From OCS116 cluster bacterium (GTDB taxonomy: Bacteria > Pseudomonadota > Alphaproteobacteria > Rhizobiales > OSC116): a stretch of 5,301 nucleotides of DNA. Each line of letters opens with the position of its first letter. The first letter of the stretch is position 1. Location of the stretch: the NCBI GenBank assembly GCA_002402005.2, contig NVUS02000036.1:1-5301 (forward strand), in the 5' to 3' direction. Shown piece by piece: positions 5,028 through 5,301 of this stretch. A program made the translations under genes and the position numbers. The notes under the pieces are model-generated. The model saw nothing but the letters and a program-made list of their open reading frames with translations, did not search any database and was not told where the DNA came from.

Positions 5028-5301
5028 ATGTCAGCAAGTATTGAAATTAAAAATGTAACCAAAAAATACGGCAATTTGACCGTGTTGGACAATCTGTCTT
5101 TGCACATTGCGGCCAATGAATTCATCGTATTTTTGGGCCCATCTGGCTGTGGTAAATCCACATTATTGCGCCTGATTGCCGGGTTGGAAACCCTCACTGA
5201 AGGTGAGATTCTGATTAATGGTGAGCGCATTGATACGCTGCCTCCGGGCGCGCGTGGCGTGGCTATGGTTTTTCAAAATTATGCGCTTTACCCGCATATG
5301 A
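5028..5301 (+). CDS. Oligosaccharide ABC transporter ATPase, MalK/UgpC/MsmX type (3' truncated by window)
   Basis: The first 91 codons are present and the gene runs off the right edge. The protein begins MSASIEIKNVTKKYGNLTVLDN. It carries Walker A GPSGCGKST (37-45), LLRLIAGLETLTEGEILING (46-65), the RGVAMVFQNYALYPHM block (76-91) and the Q-loop Gln83, all typical of the CUT1 ATPases that energise di- and oligosaccharide importers at the inner membrane. The signature motif, Walker B and the C-terminal regulatory domain lie outside the window. It follows abfA by 35 nt, so it probably powers uptake of the arabinosides that AbfA cleaves, with binding protein and permease genes expected nearby. 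A weak GAGAG site (5016-5020) precedes the ATG. It could equally be ugpC- or msmK-like, since these ATPases cannot be told apart from the N-terminus. Confidence 0.92.
   Translation, partial: MSASIEIKNVTKKYGNLTVLDNLSLHIAANEFIVFLGPSGCGKSTLLRLIAGLETLTEGEILINGERIDTLPPGARGVAMVFQNYALYPHM

Noticed and set aside
5003..5230. Minus-strand frame opposite the MalK-type ATPase
   Set aside because: The plus strand encodes Walker A and Q-loop motifs over the same bases; the antisense product has no family features.
1..5301. tRNA, rRNA, CRISPR array, insertion sequence or attachment site
   Set aside because: No regularly spaced repeats, transposase motifs, terminal inverted repeats or tRNA-like folds seen; coding genes fill nearly all of the window.

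Overview
The window comes from an AT-rich proteobacterial chromosome, most probably an alphaproteobacterium of the Rhizobium/Agrobacterium side (Hyphomicrobiales). The pointer is a ChvE-type sugar-binding protein that matches the remembered Agrobacterium ChvE sequence over most of its length. It sits next to a GguA-type ATPase start and is divergent from a LysR regulator, the same arrangement as gguA-chvE / gbpR. The genus cannot be fixed from this sequence.

Layout. Positions 1-1202 (minus strand) hold the end of a monosaccharide ABC importer operon: chvE (periplasmic binding protein), then, after a 90-nt gap with a 9-bp inverted repeat, the first 14 codons of the sugar ATPase gene (gguA/mmsA), which runs off the left edge. 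Positions 1203-1350 are a divergent control region with two inverted repeats and a good minus-strand promoter. Positions 1351-2337 (plus) encode a GbpR-like LysR regulator. Positions 2439-3365 (plus) encode a regulator with an ArsR-type winged helix fused to a C-terminal domain of about 190 residues that I cannot assign; it starts at TTG. Positions 3472-4992 (plus) encode a cytoplasmic GH51 alpha-L-arabinofuranosidase with both catalytic glutamates present. Position 5028 to the right edge holds the first 91 codons of a MalK/UgpC/MsmX-type ATPase, 35 nt after the arabinofuranosidase.

How the parts fit. The left importer should bring in monosaccharides (ChvE binds arabinose, galactose, glucose and related sugars). 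The right-hand genes look like the start of an arabinoside or arabino-oligosaccharide unit: an oligosaccharide importer powered by the MalK-type ATPase, with AbfA releasing L-arabinose inside the cell. The winged-helix protein between them is the obvious local regulator. The chvE and abfA promoter regions share an 11-nt and a 9-nt word, which suggests that monosaccharide uptake and arabinoside breakdown may be under common control. The least described element is the fused C-terminal domain of the ArsR-type protein, which may be a sugar sensor.
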